From the NCBI RefSeq assembly GCF_024124545.1, contig NZ_JAMXSF010000008.1, forward strand, positions 124,001 through 188,000: a DNA stretch of 64,000 bases. The letters run 5' to 3'. A program made the translations under genes and the position numbers. Positions 47,604 through 58,575 of the stretch are shown here, piece by piece. Each line of letters opens with the position of its first letter. Within the stretch, counting starts at the first letter, position 1. The notes under the pieces are model-generated. The model did no database searches. It was not told where the DNA came from and saw only the letters and a program-made list of their open reading frames with translations. The DNA is from Pseudoalteromonas sp. XMcav2-N. GTDB lineage: Bacteria; Pseudomonadota; Gammaproteobacteria; Enterobacterales; Alteromonadaceae.

Positions 47604-48851
47604 CTAATTTCTTATCTGGCCTTCACCATTGACCAGATATTTTTCTGTTGTCAGCGATTCCAGTCCCATCGGACCATAAGCATGCAGCTTGGTCGTTGCA
47701 ATGCCAATCTCAGCGCCTAAGCCCAGCTGACCACCATCACTGAATCGTGACGAGGCATTCACCATAACAACAGAGGCATCAACACTGCGCTGGAACAGCT
47801 CTGCCGTTTGCGGATCCTGAGTACAGATCACTTCAGTGTGGTGGCTACCAAAGCGATCAATGTGCGCAATGGCGCCGCTGAAATCAGCCACTTGTTTGAC
47901 TGCAATCTCCAGACTAAGATACTCTTCACCAAACTCATCGTCTGCCAATACGGTGGCACCGTCGAAGTAACCGGCACTTGCCTGATCAGCATTGATCTTA
48001 ACGCCACGCTGCTGCAGGGCTTGTGCGGCCTGCGGCAAAAACTGCCCGGCAATATCCTGATGCACTATCAAACCTTCGAGTGCATTACAAACCCCAGTGC
48101 GCTGAGTTTTACCGTTGAGCAGCAGTTGCAGTGCCTTGTCGAGATCGGCTGCTTTATCGATATACAAGTGGCACACCCCTTTAAAGTGCTGGATCACCGG
48201 CACGGTACTGTTTTGTGTGACAAACTGGATCAGGCCTTCACCACCACGTGGAATGATCAGATCTATGTAATCTTTTTGCTGCATCAGTTCCATCATCAGG
48301 CTGCGATCCGGGTCGGGGATCACGCTGATCAGCGCCGTAGGCAAACTGTGAGTTTCCAGCACACCGTGCAGGACTTTGGCGATGGCCAGTGAGCTTTGCA
48401 GGGCTTCTTTACCGCCGCGCAGGATAACACCATTGCCCGACTTAAAGCACAAAGCGCCGGCATCAGCCGTGACGTTCGGTCGAGCCTCATAAATCATGCA
48501 CACCACTCCCAGAGGAACGCGCATTTTTCTGATCTCGATACCGTTGGGCCGAGTGCCCAGCTCCCGAACGGTGCCAACCGGATCGGGTAATTCGATAATG
48601 GTTTCTATACCCTGCGCCATATCCTCTATGCGCTCAGGCGTGAGTGTTAAACGGTCAATCATGGCAGCAGGCAACTGGTTTTCTCGCGCAGCTTCGAGGT
48701 CCTGTTGATTAGCATGAATGATTTCATCCATGCTGGCTCTGAGTGCGCCAGCCATACCGCGCAATACCGCATCTTTTTGTGTGGTCGATAGCAGCGCCAG
48801 GGTTTTTGCCGCCTGCGCAGCACTATGTGCAATTTCTGTAATTAAACTCAT
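47604..48851 (-). CDS. proA: Gamma-glutamyl phosphate reductase
   Basis: Second step of proline synthesis: NADPH-dependent reduction of glutamyl-5-phosphate to the semialdehyde. A 415-residue aldehyde-dehydrogenase-like fold with YEARPNVTADAGALC, FKSGNGVILRGGKEA, a catalytic Cys in RTGVCNALEGL and C-terminal EYLSLEIAVK, SSRFSDGGQLGLGAEIG. Its start overlaps the proB end by four bases. A MITE-like element begins four bases beyond its stop. Confidence 0.97.
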   Translation of the reverse strand: MSLITEIAHSAAQAAKTLALLSTTQKDAVLRGMAGALRASMDEIIHANQQDLEAARENQLPAAMIDRLTLTPERIEDMAQGIETIIELPDPVGTVRELGTRPNGIEIRKMRVPLGVVCMIYEARPNVTADAGALCFKSGNGVILRGGKEALQSSLAIAKVLHGVLETHSLPTALISVIPDPDRSLMMELMQQKDYIDLIIPRGGEGLIQFVTQNSTVPVIQHFKGVCHLYIDKAADLDKALQLLLNGKTQRTGVCNALEGLIVHQDIAGQFLPQAAQALQQRGVKINADQASAGYFDGATVLADDEFGEEYLSLEIAVKQVADFSGAIAHIDRFGSHHTEVICTQDPQTAELFQRSVDASVVMVNASSRFSDGGQLGLGAEIGIATTKLHAYGPMGLESLTTEKYLVNGEGQIRN

Positions 48852-49939
48852 GAATTTCTTTCCTCAAATACTGCAATATCATTTTGTGAGATGACCGGGC
48901 CTATACTGTCCTGAACTTTCTCGGTCACTATATCTTTGTCTTGCTGGGCAATGAAGTTGAGTAAGCAGCTACTGTAATTGCTGTTTGCCTTGGCCAGCTT
49001 CTGGCCATCTTCGTTTCTCACCAGCACGGTTTCACCCGCCGAGAAGTCACCATTGACTGCTACTATGTCATCACAACTCAGTTCATCAAACTCGTTTGCC
49101 TCGACGATCAGCTCCCCCTGCTCCGACGCGGTGTGCGTCATCCAGTGCACAGCCTCCTGCATCGGCGTATCATAAGGCAGGAAACGTGTACCAGGATTCG
49201 CTCCATTGAGTAGCTCAGAGAAGGTATCTTCGTTAAAACCATTCACGATATAGGTCACAATACCATGGGATGTAGCCTTTTCCGCCGCCTGTAACTTGGT
49301 CCTCATACCACCAGTACCTACACTGCTGGTAGGGCCGCTGGTCATGGCATAAATCTCTGGCGTCAGCTCACCCACCGTGTCCAGCAATCTGGCATCCGGA
49401 TTTTTATTGGGATCTTTATCGTACAGGCCGTTCACGTCAGAGCAGATGATCAGGCAATCGGCATCCGCCGCCGCTGCCACCATGGCTGACAGATTATCAT
49501 TATCACCGACCTTAAGATCGTCTGTCGTTACCGCATCGTTCTCGTTGATAATAGGCAGGATCCCTTGCTCCAGTAAAGTGAACAATGTTTCACGAATACT
49601 GTTGTAGCGATCACGGTCACGTAAATCGCCGTGAGTCAGCAATAACTGGGCCGACGGAAAATCAAAAAAGCGCTCCCAGGTCGAGATCATTTCTGTCTGC
49701 CCTGCTGCCGCCATGGCTTTTTTCACCGCCACCGAACTCTTGTCTTTGTTTTTGAACAGGTGCGACCCGGCTGCCACAGCACCGGACGACACCAGCAGCA
49801 CCTCTTTGCCTTTGGCGCGACACTGCACAATAAACTGGGCAATGCTAAGCAGGTAACGAGAGCGGCAACCGTCCTGCTCTGGTGCGATTAACGCACTGCC
49901 GATTTTGATCACTATGCGTTGAGATGTTTCGATTGACAT
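48848..49939 (-). CDS. proB: Glutamate 5-kinase
   Basis: First, feedback-regulated step of proline synthesis. The amino-acid kinase domain has VIKIGSALIAP, VSSGAVAAG, NENDAV and VGTGGMRTKLQAA, and the C-terminal part (about residue 270 on) fits the PUA domain found in full-length ProB. Overlap with proA by four bases indicates coupling. The 641 bases upstream carry no gene. Confidence 0.97.
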   Translation of the reverse strand: MSIETSQRIVIKIGSALIAPEQDGCRSRYLLSIAQFIVQCRAKGKEVLLVSSGAVAAGSHLFKNKDKSSVAVKKAMAAAGQTEMISTWERFFDFPSAQLLLTHGDLRDRDRYNSIRETLFTLLEQGILPIINENDAVTTDDLKVGDNDNLSAMVAAAADADCLIICSDVNGLYDKDPNKNPDARLLDTVGELTPEIYAMTSGPTSSVGTGGMRTKLQAAEKATSHGIVTYIVNGFNEDTFSELLNGANPGTRFLPYDTPMQEAVHWMTHTASEQGELIVEANEFDELSCDDIVAVNGDFSAGETVLVRNEDGQKLAKANSNYSSCLLNFIAQQDKDIVTEKVQDSIGPVISQNDIAVFEERNS

Positions 49940-50580
49940 GTTTTTTCCGTTTTACCTTATATCCTCATGCGCGCAGTATTCTGGTTGATACTACAACGCT
50001 TCTTTGTCAGCATACGCGACCATATAAAAGATAAGATAACAACGGCTTCGAAATACCCACTCACACGGATACAGCATACATTTCGAAACGGTAAACAGAC
50101 AGACCCCTGACGAGCACGCACTGAAAGATTCAGTACTAACAAGCAACTGTGGCTGCGAAAACTAAGAAAGATTGATTGTGACCTGAGAGACCAGCTCTCC
50201 GGGTCGGACCGTTTTTTGCAGGCTCACCATGGTTTGGTGCGGCAAAAAAGGTCTGATCGCAATGAATAATTGCGCACATGAGTAGATTGATGATGGGCGC
50301 AAAGCCCGCTCGAATAAACGCTTTATACCTTAGCGCGGATCTACCTTACATTTCAACCCTGTCACGTGATTTTGATTTATAACCATCATAAACAAAATTA
50401 ATAGTCTATATCTTTCATAATATTACAAGGGTGTAATTATCTGACTTACTATTTAGCGATACCGCCAGACATGCTCGGCTCATCACACTTAAAGCAATGT
50501 AAACACTTTATTTGTGGTTTGTCTGTGCTATAACCAAGCAAACACTATAATTATATTTACCCCAACTTGCGGGAGCAGCT
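49940..50580. other. 641-bp intergenic region between proB and the antiporter gene
   Basis: No convincing coding frame is visible on either strand. It holds two adjacent hairpins (listed separately), a smaller stem GGGC / GCCC near 50296-50307, AT-rich stretches near 50385-50440, and a possible -10 TATAAC at about 50529 for the downstream gene. The divergent promoters of proBA and the antiporter gene should lie here. Confidence 0.6.
50180..50253. ncRNA. Two adjacent stem-loops, candidate structured RNA
   Basis: The first hairpin has GACC-T-GAGAG paired with CTCTC-CG-GGTC (50180-50205). The second has GACC-G-TTTTTTGC paired with GCAAAAAA-GGTC (50207-50253), with an inner CACCA / TGGTG stem. 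They abut with one base between and share the same GACC/GGTC closing stem. Strand and transcription cannot be told from sequence alone. Could be a leader RNA, a small RNA or just DNA structure. Confidence 0.35.
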
Positions 50581-52437
50581 ATGTCAGCTATTTATATTGC
50601 CGGGATTGCGTTATTTTCTGTTTTAGCCCAATGGCTTGCCTGGGTCTGTCGGGTTCCGGCTATTTTATTTTTACTTCTCACCGGCTTGTTGCTGGGTCCA
50701 GTCTCAGGACAATTACAACCAGACCAGCTGCTTGGTGATTTACTCTTTCCTGTTGTTTCTTTGTCTGTTGCCATTATCTTATTTGAAGGTGCACTCACAC
50801 TACATTTTCATGAATTAAAAGGCATCGGCAAGGTGGTGCGAAACCTGTGCTCCATCGGCATGTTAACGACCTTTGCTATCCTCACTGCCAGTGCTATCTG
50901 GCTGTTGGAACTTGACTGGCGGGTGGCTGCGGTACTGGGCGCAGTACTGGTGGTCACAGGTCCGACCGTGATAGCCCCGATGCTCAACGCCATGCGACCG
51001 GAAAAAGACATTGATCGGATCCTCCGCTGGGAAGGTATTGTCATCGACCCCATCGGCGCGTTATTTGCTGTTCTGGTGTTTGAAGCGGTCAACCAGGTGG
51101 GAGAGGCCGCCGTGTTCAGCCATACCATGTTAGCGCTGTTTTCAACTCTGGGTGTGGGCACCTCTGTGGGGATCGTAGCTGGCTGGCTGACTACCACTAT
51201 CATTCGCCGAGAGTGGTTACCATACGAACTACACAAATTTGGTATTCTTGCGCTGGTACTGTTCAGCTTTACCCTGGCAAATCACCTGAGCCATGAATCC
51301 GGACTGCTTGCGGTGACTATCTTTGGTATCTGGCTCGCCAATCAGGATGACCTGGAAATCGATTCGGTGCTGGAATTCAAAGAAGACTTGTCGATGATCC
51401 TGATCTCCAGCTTGTTTATTCTTCTGGCCGCTCGATTACAACTGGAAGATTTGATGCTGCTCGATAGTGATGTGTTCATCTTTCTGGCCATCGTGCTGTT
51501 CATTGCCCGCCCTTTGAGTATTGCAGTATCGACATTTGGCAGTGATCTACCGCTGCGCTCTCGGTTACTGCTAGCCTGGATAGCGCCTCGCGGTATCGTT
51601 GCGGCAGCGGTGGGTTCCGTATTCGCACTGAGCATGATGCAGTCAGGCTATCCCGATGCCAACAAAATGGTGCCTTTAATCTTCACTGTGATCATCATCA
51701 CAGTGATACTGCAAAGCCTGACGGCTACGCCTTTGGCGCGTCTGCTCAAGGTCCGCCAGCCAGCGCCTAATACCCTGTTGCTGATTGGTGCCAACCATGT
51801 ATCCCGGGCAATCGCCAAAGGCTTAAAGGAGCAAAGTGTCGACGTCTACCTGTCTGATCCGGCTTGGGAAAACTGCAAAATGGCACGCATGGACGGCCTG
51901 CCCTGTTATTATGGTAACCCGCAATCGGAGCATGCCGAACGCTACCTGCCACTCACCAGCTTAAAATCAGTCATGGCACTGTCGCCCAATCGCCACCATA
52001 ACGCACTCGGTGTACAGTATTTTTCTCACCTGCTGGGGGAGCAGAATGTATTTTCTCTTAAGTCCTCTACGAATCACGCCAAAGCAAACAAAGACAGTGC
52101 AACCTTCCTGTCGCGTCAGTTACTGTTTGGAGATGAGGGGAATTATGCCAAATTAAGCAGTATGATGGCCAAAGGGGGAAAGGTGAGCGCGACCCGCTTA
52201 TCGGAAGAGTTTACCTGGGCGCAATATCAGGATGTGAATAAAGAAGCGATACCGCTGTTTATCATTGGAGAAGCAGGCAAAAATGACGACGGTCTGCCAG
52301 TGCGGCCCTTTACAACGGATATGAAAAACGCCCCCGGCAGTGGAGAGCGGGTACTAGCACTGCAACCTCCCAAGTTGTCGGTTCTGAAAGATCCGGCGCA
52401 AAAAGAGGCCCCGATCGGAGAAAAACTGGGAGATTAG
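50581..52437 (+). CDS. NhaP/CPA1-type cation:proton antiporter with C-terminal RCK-like domain
   Basis: A 618-residue protein: about 12 hydrophobic helices (residues 1-390) of the CPA1 exchanger type, with VVTGPTVIAPML and the acidic ILRWEGIVIDPIGAL that holds the ion-coupled aspartate. This is followed by a cytoplasmic domain beginning NTLLLIGANHVSRAIAKGL, a Rossmann-like TrkA-N/RCK fold that commonly senses nucleotides. It would exchange Na+ or K+ for H+, useful in seawater. GGGAGC lies five bases before the ATG. It is convergent with motX. Confidence 0.9.
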   Translation: MSAIYIAGIALFSVLAQWLAWVCRVPAILFLLLTGLLLGPVSGQLQPDQLLGDLLFPVVSLSVAIILFEGALTLHFHELKGIGKVVRNLCSIGMLTTFAILTASAIWLLELDWRVAAVLGAVLVVTGPTVIAPMLNAMRPEKDIDRILRWEGIVIDPIGALFAVLVFEAVNQVGEAAVFSHTMLALFSTLGVGTSVGIVAGWLTTTIIRREWLPYELHKFGILALVLFSFTLANHLSHESGLLAVTIFGIWLANQDDLEIDSVLEFKEDLSMILISSLFILLAARLQLEDLMLLDSDVFIFLAIVLFIARPLSIAVSTFGSDLPLRSRLLLAWIAPRGIVAAAVGSVFALSMMQSGYPDANKMVPLIFTVIIITVILQSLTATPLARLLKVRQPAPNTLLLIGANHVSRAIAKGLKEQSVDVYLSDPAWENCKMARMDGLPCYYGNPQSEHAERYLPLTSLKSVMALSPNRHHNALGVQYFSHLLGEQNVFSLKSSTNHAKANKDSATFLSRQLLFGDEGNYAKLSSMMAKGGKVSATRLSEEFTWAQYQDVNKEAIPLFIIGEAGKNDDGLPVRPFTTDMKNAPGSGERVLALQPPKLSVLKDPAQKEAPIGEKLGD

Positions 52438-52443
52438 TATTAC

Positions 52444-53076
52444 TTACATCGGTAGCCGGGCACGTTTAACCACACTGTCCGGCATTTTCTGCGCCAGTAA
52501 CGCCAGGGCTGTTTCGATACGCTTGTGCAGCTTTTTGTCTGCGACAGCTGCATGGAACAGCCAGCGATAAGCATCTTCGTAATCTCTTGGGCTGCCATAC
52601 CCTTTGTTAAACAAATCGACCAGTCGTAGCTGAGCCTTCAAATTGCCCAATACTGACGCTTCACGCAAATAGGTGATCGCCATGCGTTTGTCCATCTGTA
52701 CCAGTTTGCCCAGATCATAATAGCGGCCAAGCTGCTCCAACGCAGGCGCTAACCCCTGCTCTGCAGCCTTACGCATATAATACAGCCCAAGCTCGACATT
52801 GCGGTCTACACAGACTGCGTAGGCCAGCATATCGCCATACAGAAATTGATAAGATGGCAGCGCCATTATTTCGGCACGGGCCTCAATATCCTGCACCAAT
52901 TGGCATTCATCGTCTTTAACACGCTTGAGATGAGCATTGCGACTAATCAGTTCCAGTAACTCAGCTTGGCTGTAAAGAGGCACAGCTTCAATCGCCTCCT
53001 CTGAATTAGAGCATACGCTAAAAAGTAAGCAGGTACTTACAATCAGAGTTGAAAATAGACTTAAATGCTTGTTCAT
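52444..53076 (-). CDS. motX: Sodium-type polar flagellar protein MotX
   Basis: A 210-residue periplasmic protein with a signal peptide (MNKHLSLFSTLIVSTCLLFSV) and Sel1-like repeats. The run DECQLVQDIEARA, YQFLYGDMLAYAVCV, VELGLYYM, LEQLGRYYDLGKLVQ, MAITYLREASV and YGSPRDYEDAYRW closely matches Vibrio MotX from memory. MotX forms the T-ring with MotY and anchors the PomA/PomB sodium stator. I start at 53076, just before the signal peptide; the long frame (53226) would run through the purA terminator. No other flagellar gene is in the window. Confidence 0.93.
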   Translation of the reverse strand: MNKHLSLFSTLIVSTCLLFSVCSNSEEAIEAVPLYSQAELLELISRNAHLKRVKDDECQLVQDIEARAEIMALPSYQFLYGDMLAYAVCVDRNVELGLYYMRKAAEQGLAPALEQLGRYYDLGKLVQMDKRMAITYLREASVLGNLKAQLRLVDLFNKGYGSPRDYEDAYRWLFHAAVADKKLHKRIETALALLAQKMPDSVVKRARLPM

Positions 53077-53164
53077 GTTCAATACGTATCTGTGACACAC
53101 TGATGTTAAGTATACAATAAATGTGCCACTACGTCGGTTGGTGTGGCGGGTAAACTTCGGACAT

Positions 53165-53191
53165 AAAAAAAGCTGCCGAAGCAGCTTTTTT
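53165..53191 (-). terminator. Intrinsic terminator after purA
   Basis: A-run, stem GCTGC / GCAGC with loop CGAA, then T-run: a textbook hairpin ten bases past the purA stop. It also shows that motX must start below it. Confidence 0.92.
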
Positions 53192-53200
53192 CTTGAATTC

Positions 53201-54538
<1,338 letters not shown>

Positions 54539-54708
54539 TTAGGCGCAGATTTTATCAGAAAAGCCCGATCAAAACACCCCATTACGGCTATTTTTTCCGC
54601 ACTTGCTGGGATCCCAATGAAATTAAGAGGTTTTCTTCAACTAATACATTGCCCACAAGCAGTGGTGATTTCCCTATAGCAGCCGGGTATGAACATGCAG
54701 GTACAAAA

Positions 54709-54728
54709 AACCCCGCTGCCGCGGGGTT
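54709..54728 (-). terminator. Intrinsic terminator after hflC
   Basis: Stem AACCCCGC / GCGGGGTT with loop TGCC and, on the minus strand, a T-run. It lies about 45 bases past the hflC stop and ends the hflX-hflKC transcript before purA. Confidence 0.85.
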
Positions 54729-54773
54729 CTTACGTTGACCAGGCTGTGTCATCTACTGAACACGTGCCCTGTC

Positions 54774-55652
54774 TTATTCACCTTTTTTGTTCTTCATATA
54801 ATCGAAGAACTCACTGTCAGGTGACAACACCATGACATCACCTTTATTGGTGAAGGTATTCTTATATGCTTCCAGTGAGCGAACAAAGCCAAAGAATTCA
54901 GGATCTTTGTTATATGCATCGGCATAAATCTTTGCCGCTAGCGCGTCACCCTGACCACGCACAGCACGTGCATTACGCTCCGCGTCCGCCAGCATAACCG
55001 TTACCCGACGGTCTACTTCAGCACGAATGATCTCTGCTTTTTCCTGACCTTCAGAGCGGTGCTCTTTTGCCACCGCGGTACGTTCAGCACGCATCCGCTG
55101 GAAGATAGAGTTACTCACTTCATTTGGCAGGTTGATTTGCTTAACCCGCACGTCCAGTACTTCAATACCCAGCTCCCGAGCACTTTCAGAGGCCTGTACC
55201 AGTGCTTCTTCCATCAGTTCACTACGTTCACCCGACACGATCTCTTTGATGGTACGTGAACCAAAGTTGGTTCTCAGACCATTGTTCACTTTCTGCTTCA
55301 GCAGGGTTTCAGCATATTGCTTGTCACCTCTGGCACGCAGATAGTACGCGGAGAAATCATTAACACGCCATTTCACGAACGAATCGACGATCAAGTCTTT
55401 TTTCTCGCTGGTTACGAAACGATCTGGTGCGCCATCCAAAGTCTGAATACGTGCATCAATACGACGTACCTGACTGAAAAAAGGCACTTTCAGGTGCAGA
55501 CCAGGTTCATAGACCACGGCATTGTCCTGACTGTCTTTTTGCACTTTACTGAATAGTAAAACAATGGCACGTTGCCCTTCTGTCACAACAAACACCGATG
55601 AAAAAGTCAGAAATGCAACAACGAGCAATCCTACGATAGTCATGTTTTTCAT
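54774..55652 (-). CDS. hflC: FtsH-protease modulator HflC
   Basis: A 292-residue SPFH/band-7 protein with one N-terminal membrane helix (about 5-22) and a periplasmic domain; it assembles with HflK around FtsH and restrains proteolysis. VTEGQRAIVLLFSKV and the late SLEAYKNTFTNKGDVMVLSPDSEFFDYM are typical. It is five bases after hflK. Confidence 0.97.
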   Translation of the reverse strand: MKNMTIVGLLVVAFLTFSSVFVVTEGQRAIVLLFSKVQKDSQDNAVVYEPGLHLKVPFFSQVRRIDARIQTLDGAPDRFVTSEKKDLIVDSFVKWRVNDFSAYYLRARGDKQYAETLLKQKVNNGLRTNFGSRTIKEIVSGERSELMEEALVQASESARELGIEVLDVRVKQINLPNEVSNSIFQRMRAERTAVAKEHRSEGQEKAEIIRAEVDRRVTVMLADAERNARAVRGQGDALAAKIYADAYNKDPEFFGFVRSLEAYKNTFTNKGDVMVLSPDSEFFDYMKNKKGE

Positions 55653-55657
55653 GTCAG

Positions 55658-56821
55658 TTACCTCCCACCATTGTTAAAACGGTCACGCGAAAAACGGTCA
55701 TCACTACTGTTTACCGTACTATTGCGTGACTGGCCCAGTGACTGACGTAGCTGATTGATGTCGTTCTGGCTTGGCAGGGTAACCTGCGTGCCCGGCTTAC
55801 CTTGCTGCATAATCTTATCCAGTGGCAGATACATCATGTTATTGCCGCCTTTTACATCAACCAGGACTTTAGAGCTGCTACCCAGCACTTGTTCCATGGT
55901 TTCGATGTACAAACGTTCACGGGTAACCTGCTTGGCAGCTTGGTATTCTGGCAGCAGCTTTTCAAAGCGCTCAACCTCACCCTGCGCTTCCAGTGTGATG
56001 CGCTCTCGATATGCTTCCGCTTCTTGCGTCATACGCGTTACCTGACCACGAGCACGCGGCTCAATTTCTCTCGCGTATGCTTCTGCTTCACGAATGAAAC
56101 GCTCTTCATCCTCTTGTGCTGCGATGGCGTCATCGAACGCATCTTTTACTTCTGCAGGCGGACGTGAATCTTTAAAGTTCACATCGGTGACGATGATACC
56201 CAAATTATAAGGCTCGATGATTTTGGTTAGTTCATCCCAGGTGCGCTGACGTACCAATTCACGGCCCGTTGTTAAGACCTGGTCCATGCGAGAGTGACCC
56301 ACAACATAACGCAATGCACTATCAAGCGCCTGCTGTAAGCTGTGATCGGCATCGGTTACGCTGAAGCGATACAAAGTCGGGTCAACCACTCGATACTGCA
56401 CTTCGAACTCAACACTCACCACGTTTTCGTCTTCAGTCAGCATAAAACCGGATGCCGACAAAGAGCGAACCGCTTCAATATCAATGGGGATAACACGTTC
56501 TATAAAGGTCATTTTCCAGCGCAGACCCGGCTCGGCGATACGGTTAAATTCACCGAATTGCAGCACGATGCCCCGTTCTGCTTCTTTTACTGTGTAGATA
56601 CCACTCAGTGCCCAAACAACAAAAGCAATCAGCAGCACAAATACCGTACCGGCACCGCCTATTCCGCCGCCTTTGCCTGGCTTACCGCCAAACATGCCGC
56701 CAAACTTGTTGTTGAATTTGCGGAATACCTCGTCTAAGTCAGGTGGCCCCTGATCACGACCACCGCGGTTTTTCCACGGGTCGTTATCATTGCCATTATT
56801 ACCCGGTTCGTTCCAGGCCAT
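55658..56821 (-). CDS. hflK: FtsH-protease modulator HflK
   Basis: A 387-residue SPFH protein, partner of HflC. A Gly/Asn/Asp-rich cytoplasmic N-terminus (starting MAWNEPGNNGND) is followed by one membrane helix (about 58-75) and the band-7 domain (from YTVKEAERGIVLQFGEF). The C-terminal tail is polar and rich in Ser, Asn and Arg. It lies between hflX and hflC in the standard order. Confidence 0.97.
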   Translation of the reverse strand: MAWNEPGNNGNDNDPWKNRGGRDQGPPDLDEVFRKFNNKFGGMFGGKPGKGGGIGGAGTVFVLLIAFVVWALSGIYTVKEAERGIVLQFGEFNRIAEPGLRWKMTFIERVIPIDIEAVRSLSASGFMLTEDENVVSVEFEVQYRVVDPTLYRFSVTDADHSLQQALDSALRYVVGHSRMDQVLTTGRELVRQRTWDELTKIIEPYNLGIIVTDVNFKDSRPPAEVKDAFDDAIAAQEDEERFIREAEAYAREIEPRARGQVTRMTQEAEAYRERITLEAQGEVERFEKLLPEYQAAKQVTRERLYIETMEQVLGSSSKVLVDVKGGNNMMYLPLDKIMQQGKPGTQVTLPSQNDINQLRQSLGQSRNSTVNSSDDRFSRDRFNNGGR

Positions 56822-56912
56822 AGCTATACTCCATTGTTATAAAATGAATTAATCTAAATCTAACAAAAAACACAGAGATCTAATAGAGAAATGCGTGCGA
56901 TATATGGCTTTT

Positions 56913-58202
56913 TCAATCCCCAACCACAAATTGCTCTATTTCCTGCCCCTGCTCTTTTTTAAGTCTTTCCCAGTCTGCCTGTGGCAATCTGACGTCCAGC
57001 AGCCAGTTTCCGGTCTCGTCATAAGACTCACCATTGACTGCATTGAGGTTAAACAAAGCCCCACGTAACTTGCCAAAAGCAGGTGGTACGATGAGCTTAT
57101 GGGCAAAAATTTTCTTTGCTAATAGCTCTGAAATCGCCTGCTCAAGCAATTCACTGCCTTCACCAGTATGTGCAGATAACCACACACGCACTGGTACGCC
57201 TTGATCGTCTCTGTCTATTTTAGGGTTGATCTCCTCAACCAGATCAATTTTGTTGTAAACCAGCAACTGAGGAATCTCATCCGCCTCAATTTCTTTGAGG
57301 ACCGATTGTACCTCTTCTATGTTCTCTTTTCTTCTCTGATCAGCCACATCCACGACGTGAAGCTGCAAATCTGCTTCGCGGGTTTCAGTCAGTGTAGCTT
57401 TAAACGCAGCCACCAAATCATGAGGTAAATGGCGAATAAAACCAACGGTATCGGCAAAAATGACCGGCCCGACATCGGCAATTTCAAGCTTACGCAATGT
57501 CGGGTCTAAGGTCGCGAACAGCTGATCCGCGGCATATACATCGGCATGCGTGACATGATTAAACAGGGTTGATTTGCCCGCATTGGTATAGCCGACCAGA
57601 GACACCGTGGGGATCTCGTTCCGGCTGCGCGCCCGGCGCCCCTGCTCACGCACCGTCGCAACTTTCTCCAGTCGCTTACGGATGCTTTTGATGCGCTCTC
57701 TGAGCAAGCGGCGGTCGGTTTCAAGCTGCGTTTCACCCGGCCCGCGCAAACCTATCCCGCCTTTTTGTCTTTCAAGGTGGGTCCAGCCACGGATCAGACG
57801 AGTTGAAATATGTCGCAACTGTGCCAACTCAACCTGCAACTTACCCTCGTGGGTTCGTGCTCGCTGAGCAAAAATATCTAAAATTAAGGTCGTTCTATCT
57901 AATACCCGACAACGGCAGACACGCTCTAAGTTGCGCTCTTGAGAGGGACTGAGTTGATGATTAAAGATGATGACATCTGCATTGTGAGTTCTGACAATCT
58001 CAGCGATTTCTTCTGCTTTCCCCGTTCCGACAAACAATTTCGGATGAGGCGCCTGACGGCTGCCTTGCACAACCGTCAAACAACTAACACCAGCAGAAGA
58101 CACTAGCATTTCCAGTTCGCGAAGATCTTCTCGATCTCCTTCATTCGGAAACTCTATATGTACTAAGACTGCCTGTTCGCCGGCTTCATAACGGTCAAAC
58201 AA
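56913..58202 (-). CDS. hflX: Ribosome-associated GTPase HflX
   Basis: A 429-residue GTPase that splits or rescues stalled 70S ribosomes under stress. The N-terminal HflX domain holds HPKLFVGTGKAEEI and FNHQLSPSQERNLE. A coiled coil with GGIGLRGPGETQLETDRR precedes the G domain: G1 LVGYTNAGKST, G3 DTVGFIRHLPHDLV, G4 NKID. It lies about 30 bases downstream of hfq. Confidence 0.97.
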   Translation of the reverse strand: MFDRYEAGEQAVLVHIEFPNEGDREDLRELEMLVSSAGVSCLTVVQGSRQAPHPKLFVGTGKAEEIAEIVRTHNADVIIFNHQLSPSQERNLERVCRCRVLDRTTLILDIFAQRARTHEGKLQVELAQLRHISTRLIRGWTHLERQKGGIGLRGPGETQLETDRRLLRERIKSIRKRLEKVATVREQGRRARSRNEIPTVSLVGYTNAGKSTLFNHVTHADVYAADQLFATLDPTLRKLEIADVGPVIFADTVGFIRHLPHDLVAAFKATLTETREADLQLHVVDVADQRRKENIEEVQSVLKEIEADEIPQLLVYNKIDLVEEINPKIDRDDQGVPVRVWLSAHTGEGSELLEQAISELLAKKIFAHKLIVPPAFGKLRGALFNLNAVNGESYDETGNWLLDVRLPQADWERLKKEQGQEIEQFVVGD

Positions 58203-58233
58203 GCATTACGCTCCTACTATCGACTAAAAACGA

Positions 58234-58497
58234 TTAAAAGTTACCATCTTCGCCATGTTCTGCACTGTCATTGCCTTGTGTGTTCTGGAAATTTACAGCA
58301 CGAGCAGGCACCACGGTCGAAATGGCATGTTTGTAAACCATCTGGTTTACTGTGTTTTCCAGCAAGATTACGAACTGATCAAAGGACTGGATCTTGCCTT
58401 GTAATTTGATACCGTTAACTAAAAAGATGGAAACGGGAATGCGCTCACGACGTAAGACATTCAAAAATGGGTCTTGTAACGATTGGCCTTTTGCCAT
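58234..58497 (-). CDS. hfq: RNA chaperone Hfq
   Basis: An 87-residue Sm-like hexameric protein that pairs small RNAs with mRNAs. Sm1 and Sm2 cores are visible: [32 protein letters not shown] and the YKHAIST motif. The short polar C-terminal tail is shorter than in E. coli. I start at 58497 (MAKGQSLQ), the invariant N-terminus; the upstream extension (58569) is not conserved. Confidence 0.98.
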   Translation of the reverse strand: MAKGQSLQDPFLNVLRRERIPVSIFLVNGIKLQGKIQSFDQFVILLENTVNQMVYKHAISTVVPARAVNFQNTQGNDSAEHGEDGNF

Positions 58498-58575
58498 GTT
58501 CTTATCCTTCGTTCTAGGTGTTATTATGTTGAGATAGTTGAAGTAATCTGAATAAAAAAATTTCCCCAACCTCTA

